Notes: generated by a model not told the origin, from the sequence alone. A stretch of 43,712 nt of DNA from Streptomyces silaceus (GCF_001419745.1 NZ_LIRJ01000024.1:1-43712), one strand, 5' to 3'. Shown: positions 1-8,324, numbered from the stretch's first letter. Translations and numbers: made by a program.

Positions 1-41
1 CCTCCGACATGACCAAGCGCGACAGCGAGGACCAGCGATGA
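1..41 (+). CDS. C-terminal tail of an upstream ABC transporter gene (partial)
   Basis: Twelve codons of an open frame run in from the left edge, end in Asp-Gln-Arg and stop with TGA at 39-41. The stop overlaps the next gene's ATG in an ATGA arrangement, the usual sign of translational coupling. Since the next gene is an ABC-2 permease, the most likely identity is the ATP-binding subunit of the same exporter. That is inference from context, because no ATPase motif lies in the window. Confidence 0.6.
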   Translation, partial: SDMTKRDSEDQR

Positions 42-988
42 CCACGCCTCCGACTCCGCAGCAGCAGCCGCAGCCGCAGGCACAGCCCCAGCAGGCGTAC
101 GCGCAGGCGGGCGTCCCCGCCCCCGGCGGCCCGGCGCAGGGCGTCCCCGCGGCCCCGGCGCCGGCCGCCCCCGCGCCGCCGTCCGCCTGGCAGCAGGCGA
201 TGAACAACGCCTACACCTCGCCGATCCCGGTCAAGAAGACCCACCTCGGCAACGCCCTCTCGTCCGAGTGGACGAAGATCAAGTCGGTCCGCTCGACGAT
301 GTGGACCCTGGGCATCTTCCTGCTCCTGGTCATCGGCATCGGCCTGCTCGCCGTGGCGAACACGCAGTCGAGCGACTACCAGGACATGCCGTTCACCGTG
401 CCGGCCTTCTTCGGCCTGATGCTCGGCCAGATCTGCCTGATCACGCTGGGCGTCCTGGTCACCTCGTCCGAGTACGGCACGGGCATGATCCGCACGACGT
501 TCACCGCGTCCCCGCAGCGCAGCCGCGTCCTGCTGGCGAAGATCCTGATCTACTTCGTGGTCGCCTTCGTCGTCTCCGCGGGCTCCATCCTGCTGGTGGG
601 CCTGGCCGCGTCGGGCGCTCACAGCGGCCCCGAGTCGGGCGACAACCCCTGGATCGGCACGGTCTTCAAGGGCGGTCTGTACGTCTCGCTGCTCGGCGTC
701 CTCGCCCTCGCGGTCGGCTCCATCCTGCGCCACTCCGCGGGCGCCATCACCGCGATGCTCGGCGTGGTCCTGGTACCGGCGATCCTGCCCGCGTTCCTGA
801 TGATCTGGGAGAGCACGCAGAAGCTCGGCGAGAAGATGTCGGAGTACAACGCGATCAACTCGCTCGCCAAGATCTTCGGCGCGGACGGCGCGGACTCCAC
901 CGGCACCTCGCAGCTGGTGCTGCTCGTGGTCGTCACGGCCGTCGCCGTCGCGGGCGCCTTCGCGCTCCTGGAGAAGCGCGACGTCTAG
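38..988 (+). CDS. ABC-2 type transporter permease
   Basis: A 316-residue membrane protein. The first ~70 residues are Pro/Gln/Ala-rich and probably cytoplasmic. They are followed by a SEWTKIKSVRST segment typical of ABC-2 permeases just before the first membrane span, then about six hydrophobic spans (near residues 90-108, 120-143, 172-192, 210-228, 236-256 and 295-312). The family forms the membrane pore of exporters for drugs, lipids or polymers and pairs with a separate ATPase. The ATG overlaps the stop of the upstream gene, so the two are coupled. The substrate cannot be told from sequence. The proline/glutamine-rich N-terminal extension is unusual in length but seen in Streptomyces members. 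The next gene converges on it with a 24-bp gap. Confidence 0.85.
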   Translation: MTTPPTPQQQPQPQAQPQQAYAQAGVPAPGGPAQGVPAAPAPAAPAPPSAWQQAMNNAYTSPIPVKKTHLGNALSSEWTKIKSVRSTMWTLGIFLLLVIGIGLLAVANTQSSDYQDMPFTVPAFFGLMLGQICLITLGVLVTSSEYGTGMIRTTFTASPQRSRVLLAKILIYFVVAFVVSAGSILLVGLAASGAHSGPESGDNPWIGTVFKGGLYVSLLGVLALAVGSILRHSAGAITAMLGVVLVPAILPAFLMIWESTQKLGEKMSEYNAINSLAKIFGADGADSTGTSQLVLLVVVTAVAVAGAFALLEKRDV

Positions 989-1012
989 GCGCGACGCCTC
1001 GCCGTACGAGGG

Positions 1013-1345
1013 CTAGTGCCTCGGCGCGTTACGGGACCGCTGCACCCGCGTGGTGCGGCGGTCCTTCGCGTTCCAGCACGCCTTGTGCCAGTGCCGGCGC
1101 TCGTCGACGCCGGAGTGCTCCGGCCAGGCCACCACGTGCGCGAGCCCCGACGGGATCTCCTGGTCGCATCCGGGGCAGCGGTACCGCTTGCCCGCCGCCC
1201 TCGCGCCCGCGACATGGCGCACGCTCCACTCCTCGCCCTGCCAGCTCTCACTGCTCTGGAAGCCGCCGTAGCGGCCCGACGGTTCCGCGTCCGCGGACGT
1301 CCTCGGCTCTCCGGCGCCCTTGGGCCGGTTGCGACGGGGGGACAC
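1013..1345 (-). CDS. Small zinc-ribbon-like hypothetical protein
   Basis: A 110-residue basic protein of unknown function. I chose the GTG at 1345 because GAGG lies six bases upstream and the N-terminus then reads MSPRRNRPKG. The second half has a CPGC pair (RYRCPGCDQEIP) followed by a His/Cys cluster (RRHWHKACW), which together look like a small metal-binding ribbon. The Arg-rich ends would suit nucleic-acid contact, but this is inference. Homologues in Streptomyces are often labelled 'ATP/GTP-binding protein', yet no P-loop is visible here. It is transcribed away from the flavin oxidoreductase at 1556 across a 210-bp divergent region and converges on the ABC permease. Confidence 0.7.
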   Translation of the reverse strand: MSPRRNRPKGAGEPRTSADAEPSGRYGGFQSSESWQGEEWSVRHVAGARAAGKRYRCPGCDQEIPSGLAHVVAWPEHSGVDERRHWHKACWNAKDRRTTRVQRSRNAPRH

Positions 1346-1479
1346 AGAACACCTCACGAGCTGGACGGCGGGCAGGGGGTGTGACCAGCCTACGCGCCCG
1401 GTCGAGGGGTACTCGATCCACGGCGGCGGCCCGGGACCCCCGGCATTGCGCGGAAAATCCAACAATCTTCATGCCAGGC

Positions 1480-1494
1480 CGTGCCTTTGGCACG
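1480..1494. promoter_or_regulatory. Inverted repeat in the divergent region before the luciferase-like gene
   Basis: CGTGCC-TTT-GGCACG is a perfect 6-3-6 inverted repeat, 61 bp upstream of the oxidoreductase ATG. It lies between two divergently transcribed genes, where an operator would be expected. No regulator is encoded nearby, so its role is open. No convincing -35/-10 pair was found in the rest of 1346-1555. Confidence 0.3.
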
Positions 1495-1555
1495 TGTCAT
1501 GCGTTGTTGCCCGTAGGGGGAGTGCCTGCGTCGGCGCCAAGGAGGCAGGAGTTCG

Positions 1556-2590
1556 ATGCGTGTAGGTAGTTTTGTTCTGGCCGCCCAGTTCCCGGGACAG
1601 GGGCAGGGGGAGGCGCTGCACCGCGCGGTGCGGTCCGCCGAGGTGGCCGAGGAGGCGGGGCTGGACTCGGTCTGGCTCGCCGAACATCATTTCGTGCCGT
1701 ACGGCACGTGCCCGTCGGCGGTGACCCTCGCGGCACTGCTGCTCGGGCGGACGCGGCGGATCCGCGTCGGCACGGCGGTGAGCGTGCTCCCGACCGTGCA
1801 CCCCGTCGCGCTCGGCGAGCAGGCGGCACTGCTGCATCTCACGTCGGGCGGACGGTTCTCGCTCGGCGTCGGACGCGGCGGCCCCTGGGTGGACCTGGAG
1901 GTCTTCGGGTCGGGTCTGGAGGCGTACGAGAAGGGGTTCCCGGAATCCCTCGACCTGCTGCTCACGTGGTTGCGCGAGCCCCGGGTCGGCAGCTCCGGCG
2001 AGCGGTACTCCTTCCGCGAGGTGGCCGTCGTGCCCCGCCCGCAGGAGGCACTCGGCGGCCAGGGCGAGAGCGGCCCCGAGGTGGTCGTCGCCTGCACCTC
2101 GCCGTCCAGCGTCAGGCTCGCCGCGGAGCGCTGTCTGCCCATGCTCCTCGGCATGCACGTGGGCGACGACGAGAAGGCCGAAATGGTGGCCTTGTGGAAT
2201 CGGCGGGCGCGTGCTGCCGGGCACGGTCCCGAGAAGATCGCCGGGGCCTCCCACGTCTCCGCCGGCGTCGCACAGATCGCCGACCGGCGCGTGGAGGCCG
2301 CCGAGACCTTGCAGAAGGCGATGCCCGGCTGGCTGAAGCAGGGGCTGGACGCCCATGTGACGGTCGACGGCCGCCACCGCGCCATGCGGGACCCGCAGGC
2401 CTACACGGAACTGCTCTGCGGGCTGCACCCCGTGGGCACCCCGCAGGTGTGCGCGGACCGGATCGCCGCCACGTCGGAGCGCACGGGCATCACGCGCTTC
2501 GCACTGCTCGTGGAAGGCTCGGGCGACCTCGCGGCCACGGAGGAGAACGTACGGCGGCTGGGTGCCGAAGTGCTGCCCCAGCTCAGGTGA
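1556..2590 (+). CDS. LLM-class (luciferase-like) flavin-dependent oxidoreductase
   Basis: A 344-residue protein of the bacterial luciferase-like TIM-barrel superfamily, whose members use reduced FMN or F420. Family hallmarks are the N-terminal strand MRVGSFVLAAQFPGQ, the AEEAGLDSVWLAEHHF block (residues ~33-48), the RIRVGTAV strand and the SGGRFSLGVGRGG phosphate-binding turn. Near the C-terminus, GTPQVCADRI precedes the final helices. The ATG at 1556 has a strong AAGGAGG ten bases or so upstream. The gene stands alone, with divergent and convergent neighbours of unrelated type, so the substrate cannot be inferred. It could equally be an FMN monooxygenase or an F420-dependent dehydrogenase. 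Confidence 0.85.
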   Translation: MRVGSFVLAAQFPGQGQGEALHRAVRSAEVAEEAGLDSVWLAEHHFVPYGTCPSAVTLAALLLGRTRRIRVGTAVSVLPTVHPVALGEQAALLHLTSGGRFSLGVGRGGPWVDLEVFGSGLEAYEKGFPESLDLLLTWLREPRVGSSGERYSFREVAVVPRPQEALGGQGESGPEVVVACTSPSSVRLAAERCLPMLLGMHVGDDEKAEMVALWNRRARAAGHGPEKIAGASHVSAGVAQIADRRVEAAETLQKAMPGWLKQGLDAHVTVDGRHRAMRDPQAYTELLCGLHPVGTPQVCADRIAATSERTGITRFALLVEGSGDLAATEENVRRLGAEVLPQLR

Positions 2591-2666
2591 GAACCCTGCT
2601 TCCGTCGTGCGGAGCTGCCGCTCCGGACTGAACCACCTCCCGCGTACGGAGCGGCAGCAACAAGCG

Positions 2667-3059
2667 TCAGCAGTCCCGCAGTTCAGGCGACTGGTTGAGC
2701 AGCTGGCCCCTGATCGAGGTGAAACGGGCGAGCCGGTCGTCCACTGACGGGTCCAACGGGAACACGGCCACACGGTGGCAGTTCTGGAACGCCAGACGCA
2801 CACCGAAGTGCCGCTGCAGGGCGCCACGAATGGCGTCACTCGCGAGGGCGCGCAGCAGCTGGCCGCGTGCCTGCTCGTCCGGCGGCGGCGTCTGGTTGTC
2901 GGCGAACTCTCCGCCGTCGACCTTCAGCTGGGCCACCAGGGAGCTGATCATCTCCCACGCGTAGGGCAGGGAGGTCCGGACGCAGTCGACGAATGCTGCT
3001 TCGTCCACCTCGCCTCGCTCGGCCTGTTCCAACAGTGCCGGTGAGACGTCGAGCGACAT
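2667..3059 (-). CDS. Conserved actinobacterial small protein (SCO5389-like)
   Basis: A 130-residue soluble acidic protein without a recognised catalytic motif. The start at 3059 (MSLDVSPALLEQAERGEVDE) has AGGAGA seven bases upstream; longer frame extensions lack this. Recognisable segments are the helical N-terminus, a CVRTSLPYAWEMISSLV helix, a polar linker around residues 52-62, and a C-terminal part with FGVRLAFQNCHRVAVFPLD followed by RLARFTSIRGQLLNQSPELRDC. I believe it belongs to a family that databases name only after the S. coelicolor locus. It is divergent from nucS across ~257 bp, and that pairing may be conserved. No function is proposed. Confidence 0.7.
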   Translation of the reverse strand: MSLDVSPALLEQAERGEVDEAAFVDCVRTSLPYAWEMISSLVAQLKVDGGEFADNQTPPPDEQARGQLLRALASDAIRGALQRHFGVRLAFQNCHRVAVFPLDPSVDDRLARFTSIRGQLLNQSPELRDC

Positions 3060-3316
3060 GGGTTCTCCTCTCGCGCCCCCGGTGAGCGGGGGCTTACGGA
3101 CAGGGAGGGAGTTCGCATACGCAGCGTGCACGGACGACGACCTCCCGCTGTCTACGGTAGGCAACGGGCGGTAACCGCACCAGAAGATTGGGCGCATAAC
3201 CGGCCAGGATCGAACACGTCCATCGACGGACAAGTCGTGTGCCCCCGGAACGGTGGTGGGGGGTGGTGGACGGGGGAATCGCGTGCACCGCCCCGAGTCG
3301 AGTAGCGTTGCGCACC

Positions 3317-3988
3317 ATGCGTCTCGTCATCGCCCGTTGCTCCGTGGACTACGCGGGCCGGCTCACCGCCCACCTCCCGTCGGCACCCCGTCTGATCCTT
3401 GTGAAGGCGGACGGCAGCGTGTCCATCCACGCCGACGACAGGGCCTACAAACCGCTGAACTGGATGTCCCCGCCCTGCACATTGAAGGAGGGTTCGGGGG
3501 ACGACGCCGGAGTCTGGACCGTCGTGAACAAGGCGGGCGAGAAGCTCATCATCACGATGGAGGAGATCCTGCACGACTCCTCGCACGAACTGGGCGTGGA
3601 CCCGGGCCTCATCAAGGACGGCGTGGAAGCACACCTTCAGGAGCTCCTCGCCGACCGGATCGAGACACTCGGAGAGGGATATTCACTCATCCGTCGCGAG
3701 TACATGACGGCGATCGGCCCGGTGGACATCCTCTGCCGCGACGCCGACGGGCAGACCGTCGCCGTCGAGATCAAGCGGCGCGGCGAGATCGACGGCGTCG
3801 AGCAACTCACCCGCTATCTGGAGTTGTTGAACCGCGACCCGCACCTGGCGCCCGTCAAGGGCATCTTCGCCGCCCAGGAGATCAAGCCGCAGGCCCGCGT
3901 CCTCGCCACGGACCGCGGCATCGGCTGCGCCGTCCTGGACTACGACGCGCTGCGCGGCATCGAGGACGACAAGCTGCGGCTGTTCTGA
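3317..3988 (+). CDS. nucS: Mismatch-specific endonuclease NucS (EndoMS)
   Basis: A 223-residue protein, the usual NucS length. In actinobacteria lacking MutS/MutL, NucS cuts mismatched DNA and carries out non-canonical mismatch repair, guided by the sliding clamp. The N-terminal half (1-~105) is the DNA-binding dimerisation domain. The C-terminal half holds the nuclease core, with D137 in GPVDILCRD and E151-I-K153 in [12 protein letters not shown] forming the PD-(D/E)XK site. The last residues, DDKLRLF, fit a clamp-binding peptide. The ATG at 3317 was preferred to upstream starts because it gives the family N-terminus [23 protein letters not shown] hexamer at 3303-3308 would place transcription almost at the ATG, so the message may be leaderless; no good -35 is seen. 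A strong terminator follows. Confidence 0.95.
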   Translation: MRLVIARCSVDYAGRLTAHLPSAPRLILVKADGSVSIHADDRAYKPLNWMSPPCTLKEGSGDDAGVWTVVNKAGEKLIITMEEILHDSSHELGVDPGLIKDGVEAHLQELLADRIETLGEGYSLIRREYMTAIGPVDILCRDADGQTVAVEIKRRGEIDGVEQLTRYLELLNRDPHLAPVKGIFAAQEIKPQARVLATDRGIGCAVLDYDALRGIEDDKLRLF

Positions 3989-4016
3989 CCCACGGACGAC
4001 CGTACGTACGACGGAG

Positions 4017-4050
4017 AAGAGGGCCGGGTCCTGAGGGACCCGGCCCTCTT
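4017..4050. terminator. Bidirectional intrinsic terminator between nucS and the ATPase gene
   Basis: A perfect 15-bp stem (AAGAGGGCCGGGTCC with its complement) closes a four-base TGAG loop. The stem ends in A-A and T-T, so each strand ends the hairpin in a short U run. It lies between the stop codons of two convergent genes and probably serves both. Confidence 0.85.
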
Positions 4051-4085
4051 CGTGTCCCGTGTGTCCCGTGGGCGCGCCCGGTGCG

Positions 4086-6584
4086 TCAGGCCGACGCGGA
4101 GGACCCGCTCGCGGACGCCGGGGAGCTCGCCGGGCCGCTCGCCGAGGTCGAGGTGTTCGGCGAGGAGGGCGGGATGTTGCTCGTCTGCGGGGACGACGGC
4201 TGATCCGTCGGCTCGGTCGGCTTGTCCGTGGGCTCCGTCGGCTTGTCCGTCGGTTCCGTGGGCTTGTCCGTCGGCTCGGTCGGCTTGTCCGTGGGCTTGT
4301 CGGTCGGCTTGTGCGTCGGCTTGTCGGTGGGCTTGTCCGTCGGCTTCTGCGTGGGCTTGTCGGTCGGCTCGTCCGACGGGTCCGCGCTGCCGCTCGGCTC
4401 GTCCGACGGCTCGCCGCTTCCGGTCGGCTCCGGGTCGTCCGACGTGCCCACCACGCCGTCCTTGCCCGGGTCGTCGGGGCGGCTCGTGGAGTCCTTCTGC
4501 GGCTTGTCGGCGGTCAGGCCGCCGCCGTCGCGGTCCTCCTTCGCCGACTGCTCCGTCTTGACCTTGTCGCTCGCGGGCGGGTCGTCGTTGCCGGACGTGG
4601 CGCCGAGGGTGACGACGGTGCCGAGGACGGCGGCGAGCAGGGCTCCCGCGCCGGCCGCGACGAGGTTGCGCCGGGTGCCGCTGATGAGGGAGCGGCGGCT
4701 CGGTGCCGCGCCCGAACCGGCGCCCGCACCCGCCGCCGCGGGGGCGATACGGCTGGTGACCAGGGTGTCCGGCTCCGCGGGCGGCGCGGGCTGCGCGAAG
4801 GCCGCGGGGACGCCGCCGGGCGGCGACGCCGACTCCTCGTACCGCGCGTCGGGGACCTCCTCACCGGCGGCCGAGCGGTCGCCGGGCAGCGCGCCGCCGG
4901 AGCGGTCGGCGACCAGCGCGAGGGCCCGGCGCCCGGAGATCATGCCGCGCTTGTCGGCGAGCGCGCCGCGCAGCCCTATGGAGGCCTCCAGCTCGGCGCG
5001 GGCCCGGTCGAGCTGCCCGCCGCAGAGCGCGAGGATCCCCAACTCGTGGTGGAAGTACGCCTCTTCGGCGACCTCCCCGGCATTGCGCGCCGCCTCCTGG
5101 CCGGACCGCAGGGCGCGCTCCCAGGCGCCCCAGTCCAGTCCGCCGGCGAAGGCGGGCGCGGCGGTGCGGGCCAGCAGCACGGCGGCGCCGCTCTCCGAGG
5201 TGACCAGGGCGCTCAGTGCGGCGTGCACGGCGTCCGCCTCGGCGGCGACCCGCTCCGGGGTGACGGAGGGGTGCCCGGCCCACCAGGCGTAGTGCTGGGC
5301 GGCGGTGCGGGCGTGGTCGGCCGCGTCGTCGGCGTACCCGGCGGTCTCCAGCTGGGTGCGCACGCCCGCGGCGAGGCGGTAGTGCGCGCCGACGGGGGTG
5401 ACCAGGGCGCAGCTCACCAGCTCGGCGAGGGCGGCGTCCGCGTGGGTGTCGCCGACCAGGGCCGGCAGGTGGGCCTGGTGCGGCAGTTCGCCGCCGAGCG
5501 CGACGGCGAACCGCAGGGTGGCGCGGGCGGACGGGCTCAGGCGCGAGGCGAGCAGGGCCGCGGGCGCCGCGCCGTCGGCGAGCGAGGGCAGCGGAGGGTC
5601 GTCCGCGGCGTCGAAGGGCGCGTCGACCGGGGCGTCGCCGAAGTAGCCGTGCTCCTCGAAGGCGTGCGGGTCGGCGCGGAGCTGGTCGCGCTGGCGGAGC
5701 AGGGCGCCCGCCTGCACGAAGCGCAGCGGCAGGCCCTCGGACTCGAACCACAGGTCGCCCGCCCAGTTGGCCTCCTCGTCGTCGAGGATCCGGCCGACGG
5801 CGCGCTCCAGGAGTTCGAGGCCGCCGCCGCGGCCGAGGCCGCCGAGGAAGACCTCTTCGAGGTGGGAGTCGGCGGAGGGCGCGGCGACGTCGGGCGTCGC
5901 GGAGACGAGGAACGCGCACTCGGGCGTGGCGTCCAGCAGTTCCTGCAGGGCCGCGCCGCCGAACTCCAGGTCGTCCAGGACGACGACGGCGCCGATCTCG
6001 CGGACGAGTTCGAGCAGGAGGGCACGGTCGGGGCGGTGCAGCGGCGCGTCGTAGACGGTCGCGAAGAGGTCGTGGAGCAGCTCCGTGGGCGTCCTGCGGT
6101 ACCCGGAGAGGTGGACGACGCCGTCGGGCGCGAGGTCCGCGCAGTCGTCGGCGACGGCGTTCAGGAGTGTGGTCCGGCCCGATCCGGCTGGCCCGGTGAG
6201 CCGTACGGATCGGCCGCGCGCGAGGAGCCGTACGAGGCGCTCGCGGTCCTCCTGGCGCTCCAGGAGCGGCAGCCGGGGCAGCGCGGGCCCCGGCGGCACG
6301 GGCGGCTGCGCGGCGCGGCGCAGCTCGGCGCGCTCGGCGGCGGTGCGCTTGGTGGGGCGCGCGGGCCGCTCGCCGGGCGGGCAGGGCTCGATCTCGCTGC
6401 CGTCGACGGGATTGACGGTGAGCAGGAAGTCGCCCGAGACGAGCTGCACGGTGCGGGCCAGCGCGGGCGCGGGCTGGCCGAAGTCCGGTGTCATGGGTTC
6501 GCGCGGCGGCCGCCCGGGGCCCGCCGCGTCGTCGTCGATGCCGTCGTGGCCGTACTCTTCCGGTCCCCGGTTCATCGGGTCCAT
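4086..6584 (-). CDS. Membrane-anchored STAND-like ATPase with repetitive extracellular tail
   Basis: An 832-residue protein of unknown function with a clear layout. Residues 1-110 are polar and disordered. An ATPase domain follows, with P-loop GPAGSGRT (131-138), Walker B VVLDD (~201-205) and a sensor-like LVSATPD (~226-232). An alpha-helical region to ~560 includes a TPR-like stretch. One membrane span (RNLVAAGAGALLAAVLG onward, ~640-663) precedes a ~170-residue Ser/Thr/Pro/Asp tail with PTDKPT repeats, presumably outside the cell. The P-loop lysine is arginine (GSGRT), which often lowers ATPase activity. I chose the ATG at 6584 (MDPMNRGPEEYG) because GGGGG lies just upstream; an in-frame start 54 bases earlier is possible. 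A STAS gene lies upstream on the same strand. The layout suggests an intracellular switch tied to the envelope, but that is inference. Confidence 0.75.
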   Translation of the reverse strand: MDPMNRGPEEYGHDGIDDDAAGPGRPPREPMTPDFGQPAPALARTVQLVSGDFLLTVNPVDGSEIEPCPPGERPARPTKRTAAERAELRRAAQPPVPPGPALPRLPLLERQEDRERLVRLLARGRSVRLTGPAGSGRTTLLNAVADDCADLAPDGVVHLSGYRRTPTELLHDLFATVYDAPLHRPDRALLLELVREIGAVVVLDDLEFGGAALQELLDATPECAFLVSATPDVAAPSADSHLEEVFLGGLGRGGGLELLERAVGRILDDEEANWAGDLWFESEGLPLRFVQAGALLRQRDQLRADPHAFEEHGYFGDAPVDAPFDAADDPPLPSLADGAAPAALLASRLSPSARATLRFAVALGGELPHQAHLPALVGDTHADAALAELVSCALVTPVGAHYRLAAGVRTQLETAGYADDAADHARTAAQHYAWWAGHPSVTPERVAAEADAVHAALSALVTSESGAAVLLARTAAPAFAGGLDWGAWERALRSGQEAARNAGEVAEEAYFHHELGILALCGGQLDRARAELEASIGLRGALADKRGMISGRRALALVADRSGGALPGDRSAAGEEVPDARYEESASPPGGVPAAFAQPAPPAEPDTLVTSRIAPAAAGAGAGSGAAPSRRSLISGTRRNLVAAGAGALLAAVLGTVVTLGATSGNDDPPASDKVKTEQSAKEDRDGGGLTADKPQKDSTSRPDDPGKDGVVGTSDDPEPTGSGEPSDEPSGSADPSDEPTDKPTQKPTDKPTDKPTHKPTDKPTDKPTEPTDKPTEPTDKPTEPTDKPTEPTDQPSSPQTSNIPPSSPNTSTSASGPASSPASASGSSASA
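4203..4368 (-). repeat. Tandem coding repeats (PTDKPTE and KPTD units)
   Basis: In-frame degenerate tandem repeats within the ATPase gene's tail. Several 21-base units encode Pro-Thr-Asp-Lys-Pro-Thr-Glu, and adjoining 12-base units encode Lys-Pro-Thr-Asp/His/Gln. Synonymous changes (ggctcggtc versus ggctccgtc) interrupt perfect identity. Repeat number may vary between strains. The composition resembles spacer stalks that cross peptidoglycan. Confidence 0.85.
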
Positions 6585-6673
6585 GGTCTTAGCCCCCCAG
6601 ATGCGTGGTGTGCAGAGCCCCCTCCGGCCTTCGTGCACACTGCGCTGTCGCTTCTGGTCCGGCGCCCCCGTGC

Positions 6674-6703
6674 GGGTTCGTATATCGGTGGGCGACCGAA
6701 CCC
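6674..6703. promoter_or_regulatory. Inverted repeat upstream of the ATPase gene
   Basis: GGGTTCG (6674-6680) and CGAACCC (6697-6703) form a perfect 7-bp inverted repeat with a 16-bp spacer. The spacer contains an AT-rich TATATC/GATATA core that could be the -10 region of the leftward gene starting at 6584. This fits an operator overlapping a promoter, but no -35 match is convincing. Confidence 0.35.
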
Positions 6704-6783
6704 TAGACCTTTGCTCAGTATCTACGAGAGGGCGGGGTACCGCCCCGTCCGAGACGTCACAGGTTCGTGAGGATTGTGCGCTC

Positions 6784-6801
6784 TCGGCCCTTGTGGGCCG
6801 A
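6784..6801 (-). terminator. Hairpin downstream of the STAS gene
   Basis: TCGGCCC-TTGT-GGGCCGA is a perfect 7-bp stem with a four-base loop, six bases beyond the STAS stop codon. There is no U-tract, as is common for Streptomyces terminators. A second, weaker GC hairpin (6730-6745) follows. Together they would reduce readthrough into the ATPase gene. Confidence 0.5.
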
Positions 6802-6807
6802 CGCGCG

Positions 6808-7131
6808 TCAGACTCTGGGGAGCGATTCGACTCCGATGCCGCCCTCGATCGCGAGGATGCGGTGCAGCCTCGTGGCGACGAGCAGGCGCTGCATCTGCGG
6901 CGGCACGTGGCGCAGGACGAGTCTGCGTCCGCACCGTCCGGCGCGGCGGTGCGCGCCCATGATCACGCCGAGTCCCGTGGCGTCCCACGAGTCGAGTTCG
7001 GACAGGTCGAGCACGAGGTCGCCGGCTCCGTCGTCGACGGCCGAGTGCAGGACCGTACGGGCGTCCGCCGCGCTGCGTACGTCGAGGCGTCCCCCGACGA
7101 CCAGCTGGGCCTGGTCGCCCCTGATGTGCAT
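6808..7131 (-). CDS. STAS-domain anti-sigma factor antagonist
   Basis: A 107-residue single-domain STAS protein of the SpoIIAA/RsbV type. Such proteins bind an anti-sigma kinase in their unphosphorylated form and free its sigma factor. Signature segments are QLVVGGRLDVRSAADAR, LVLDLSELDSWDATGLGVIMGAHRRA and the C-terminal helix with LHRILAIEGGIGVE. The phosphorylatable residue aligns with Thr52 in DATGL, where Ser is more usual. The ATG at 7131 was chosen over upstream starts because GGGGAG sits five bases before it and the protein then begins MHIRGDQAQLVVGG. No partner kinase or sigma gene lies in the window. The next gene on this strand is the membrane ATPase, with a hairpin between them. 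Confidence 0.88.
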   Translation of the reverse strand: MHIRGDQAQLVVGGRLDVRSAADARTVLHSAVDDGAGDLVLDLSELDSWDATGLGVIMGAHRRAGRCGRRLVLRHVPPQMQRLLVATRLHRILAIEGGIGVESLPRV

Positions 7132-7328
7132 ATGCGCTCCCCGAGAGTGCTGTGTCTGCTGTGACGTCTGTTCCGTAACGCGTTCTGCGTATGTCACTGC
7201 AACTGACTGCCGCGTGGGCGAGGAAGTTGCCGTCTGTAAGCGAACCGATACCGAATTCACTCCGAGGGGTGACCCCCGGAGCGTCTCAACGTCAGACGAG
7301 CCGTCAGACGGCGTACGTCAGTACTGGT

Positions 7329-8177
7329 TCAGTGCTTGTAGAACCCCTGCCCGCTCTTGCGCCCGATGTCACCGGCGTCAACCATCCGGCGCATCAGCTC
7401 CGGCGGCGCGAACTTCTCGTCCTGCGACTCCGTGTAGATGTTCTCGGTGGCGTGCAGCAGGATGTCGACGCCGGTGAGGTCGGCGGTCGCGAGCGGGCCC
7501 ATGGCGTGGCCGAAGCCGAGCTTGCAGGCGATGTCGATGTCCTCGGCGGTGGCGACGCCCGACTCGTAGAGCTTGGCGGCCTCGACGACGAGCGCCGAGA
7601 TCAGACGGGTCGTCACGAAGCCGGCGACGTCGCGGTTGACGACGATGCAGGTCTTGCCGACGGACTCGGCGAACTCACGGGTGCGGGCGAGGGTTTCGTC
7701 GCTGGTCTTGTAGCCGCGGACGAGCTCGCAGAGCTGCATCATCGGCACGGGCGAGAAGAAGTGGGCGCCGACCACGCGCTCCGGGTGCTCCGTCACGGCC
7801 GCGATCTTGGTGATCGGGATGGCGGAGGTGTTGGAGGCGAGTACGGCGTCCTCGCGCACGAGCTTGTCGAGCGTGCGGAAGATCTCGTGCTTGACCTCGA
7901 GCTTCTCGAACACGGCCTCGACGACGACGTCCGCGTCGGCGACGGCGTCCAGGTCGGTCGTGGTGGTGATGCGGCCGAGGGCGGCCTCGGCGTCGTCGGC
8001 GGCGAGCTTGCCCTTGCTCACGAACTTCTCGTACGACGCCTTGATCCCGTCGGTGCCACGGGTCAGGGCCTCGTCGGTGACGTCGCGCAGGACGACGTCC
8101 CAGCCCGCCTGGGCGGAGACCTGAGCGATGCCGGACCCCATGAGTCCGGCGCCGATGACGGCGAGCTTGCGTGCCAC
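7329..8177 (-). CDS. 3-hydroxybutyryl-CoA / 3-hydroxyacyl-CoA dehydrogenase
   Basis: A 282-residue NAD(P)-dependent dehydrogenase that interconverts acetoacetyl-CoA and 3-hydroxybutyryl-CoA or longer homologues. The N-terminal Rossmann fold starts with KLAVIGAGLMGSGIAQ (GxGxxG at 9-14). The catalytic region has SNTSA (115-119) and H139 in AHFFSPVP. The C-terminal helical domain contains NRDVAGFVTTRL and GRKSGQGFYKH, standard for the family. GTG at 8177 is the start: GGGGAG lies eight bases upstream and the frame then begins ARKLAVIGAG. In actinobacteria the enzyme serves fatty-acid degradation and butyryl-CoA or ethylmalonyl-CoA supply for polyketide extender units; which applies here is unknown. 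It is transcribed alone, just after the tetR gene. Confidence 0.93.
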   Translation of the reverse strand: MARKLAVIGAGLMGSGIAQVSAQAGWDVVLRDVTDEALTRGTDGIKASYEKFVSKGKLAADDAEAALGRITTTTDLDAVADADVVVEAVFEKLEVKHEIFRTLDKLVREDAVLASNTSAIPITKIAAVTEHPERVVGAHFFSPVPMMQLCELVRGYKTSDETLARTREFAESVGKTCIVVNRDVAGFVTTRLISALVVEAAKLYESGVATAEDIDIACKLGFGHAMGPLATADLTGVDILLHATENIYTESQDEKFAPPELMRRMVDAGDIGRKSGQGFYKH

Positions 8178-8324
8178 TGTTCCGACTCCCCTACCGCTTA
8201 TCACGCTTGGCTTACACGCTGTTTACGTTTGCCTCTTCGGCGCACGTTAGCGGTCGTGAGCGCGCCTGTGACCGTGAAGAGATGCGCGTCACGTCTCAGA
8301 TGACGGACATCACACCGGTACGGC

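Noticed and set aside
3250..3317. GGGAAT-like sequence before nucS as a sigma-R promoter
   Set aside because: GGGGGAAT occurs, but no GTT lies 18 bp downstream; the next is at 27 bp.
4203..4368. Short regularly spaced repeats that could suggest a CRISPR array
   Set aside because: Units are 12 or 21 bases, in frame, encode PTDKPT-type peptide repeats and have no unique spacers.
4059..6770. A 903-codon open frame on the plus strand across the membrane ATPase gene
   Set aside because: It is the antisense shadow of a high-GC gene: Arg/Gly/Val-rich low-complexity translation with no domain, while the minus frame has a P-loop, a membrane span and a structured layout.
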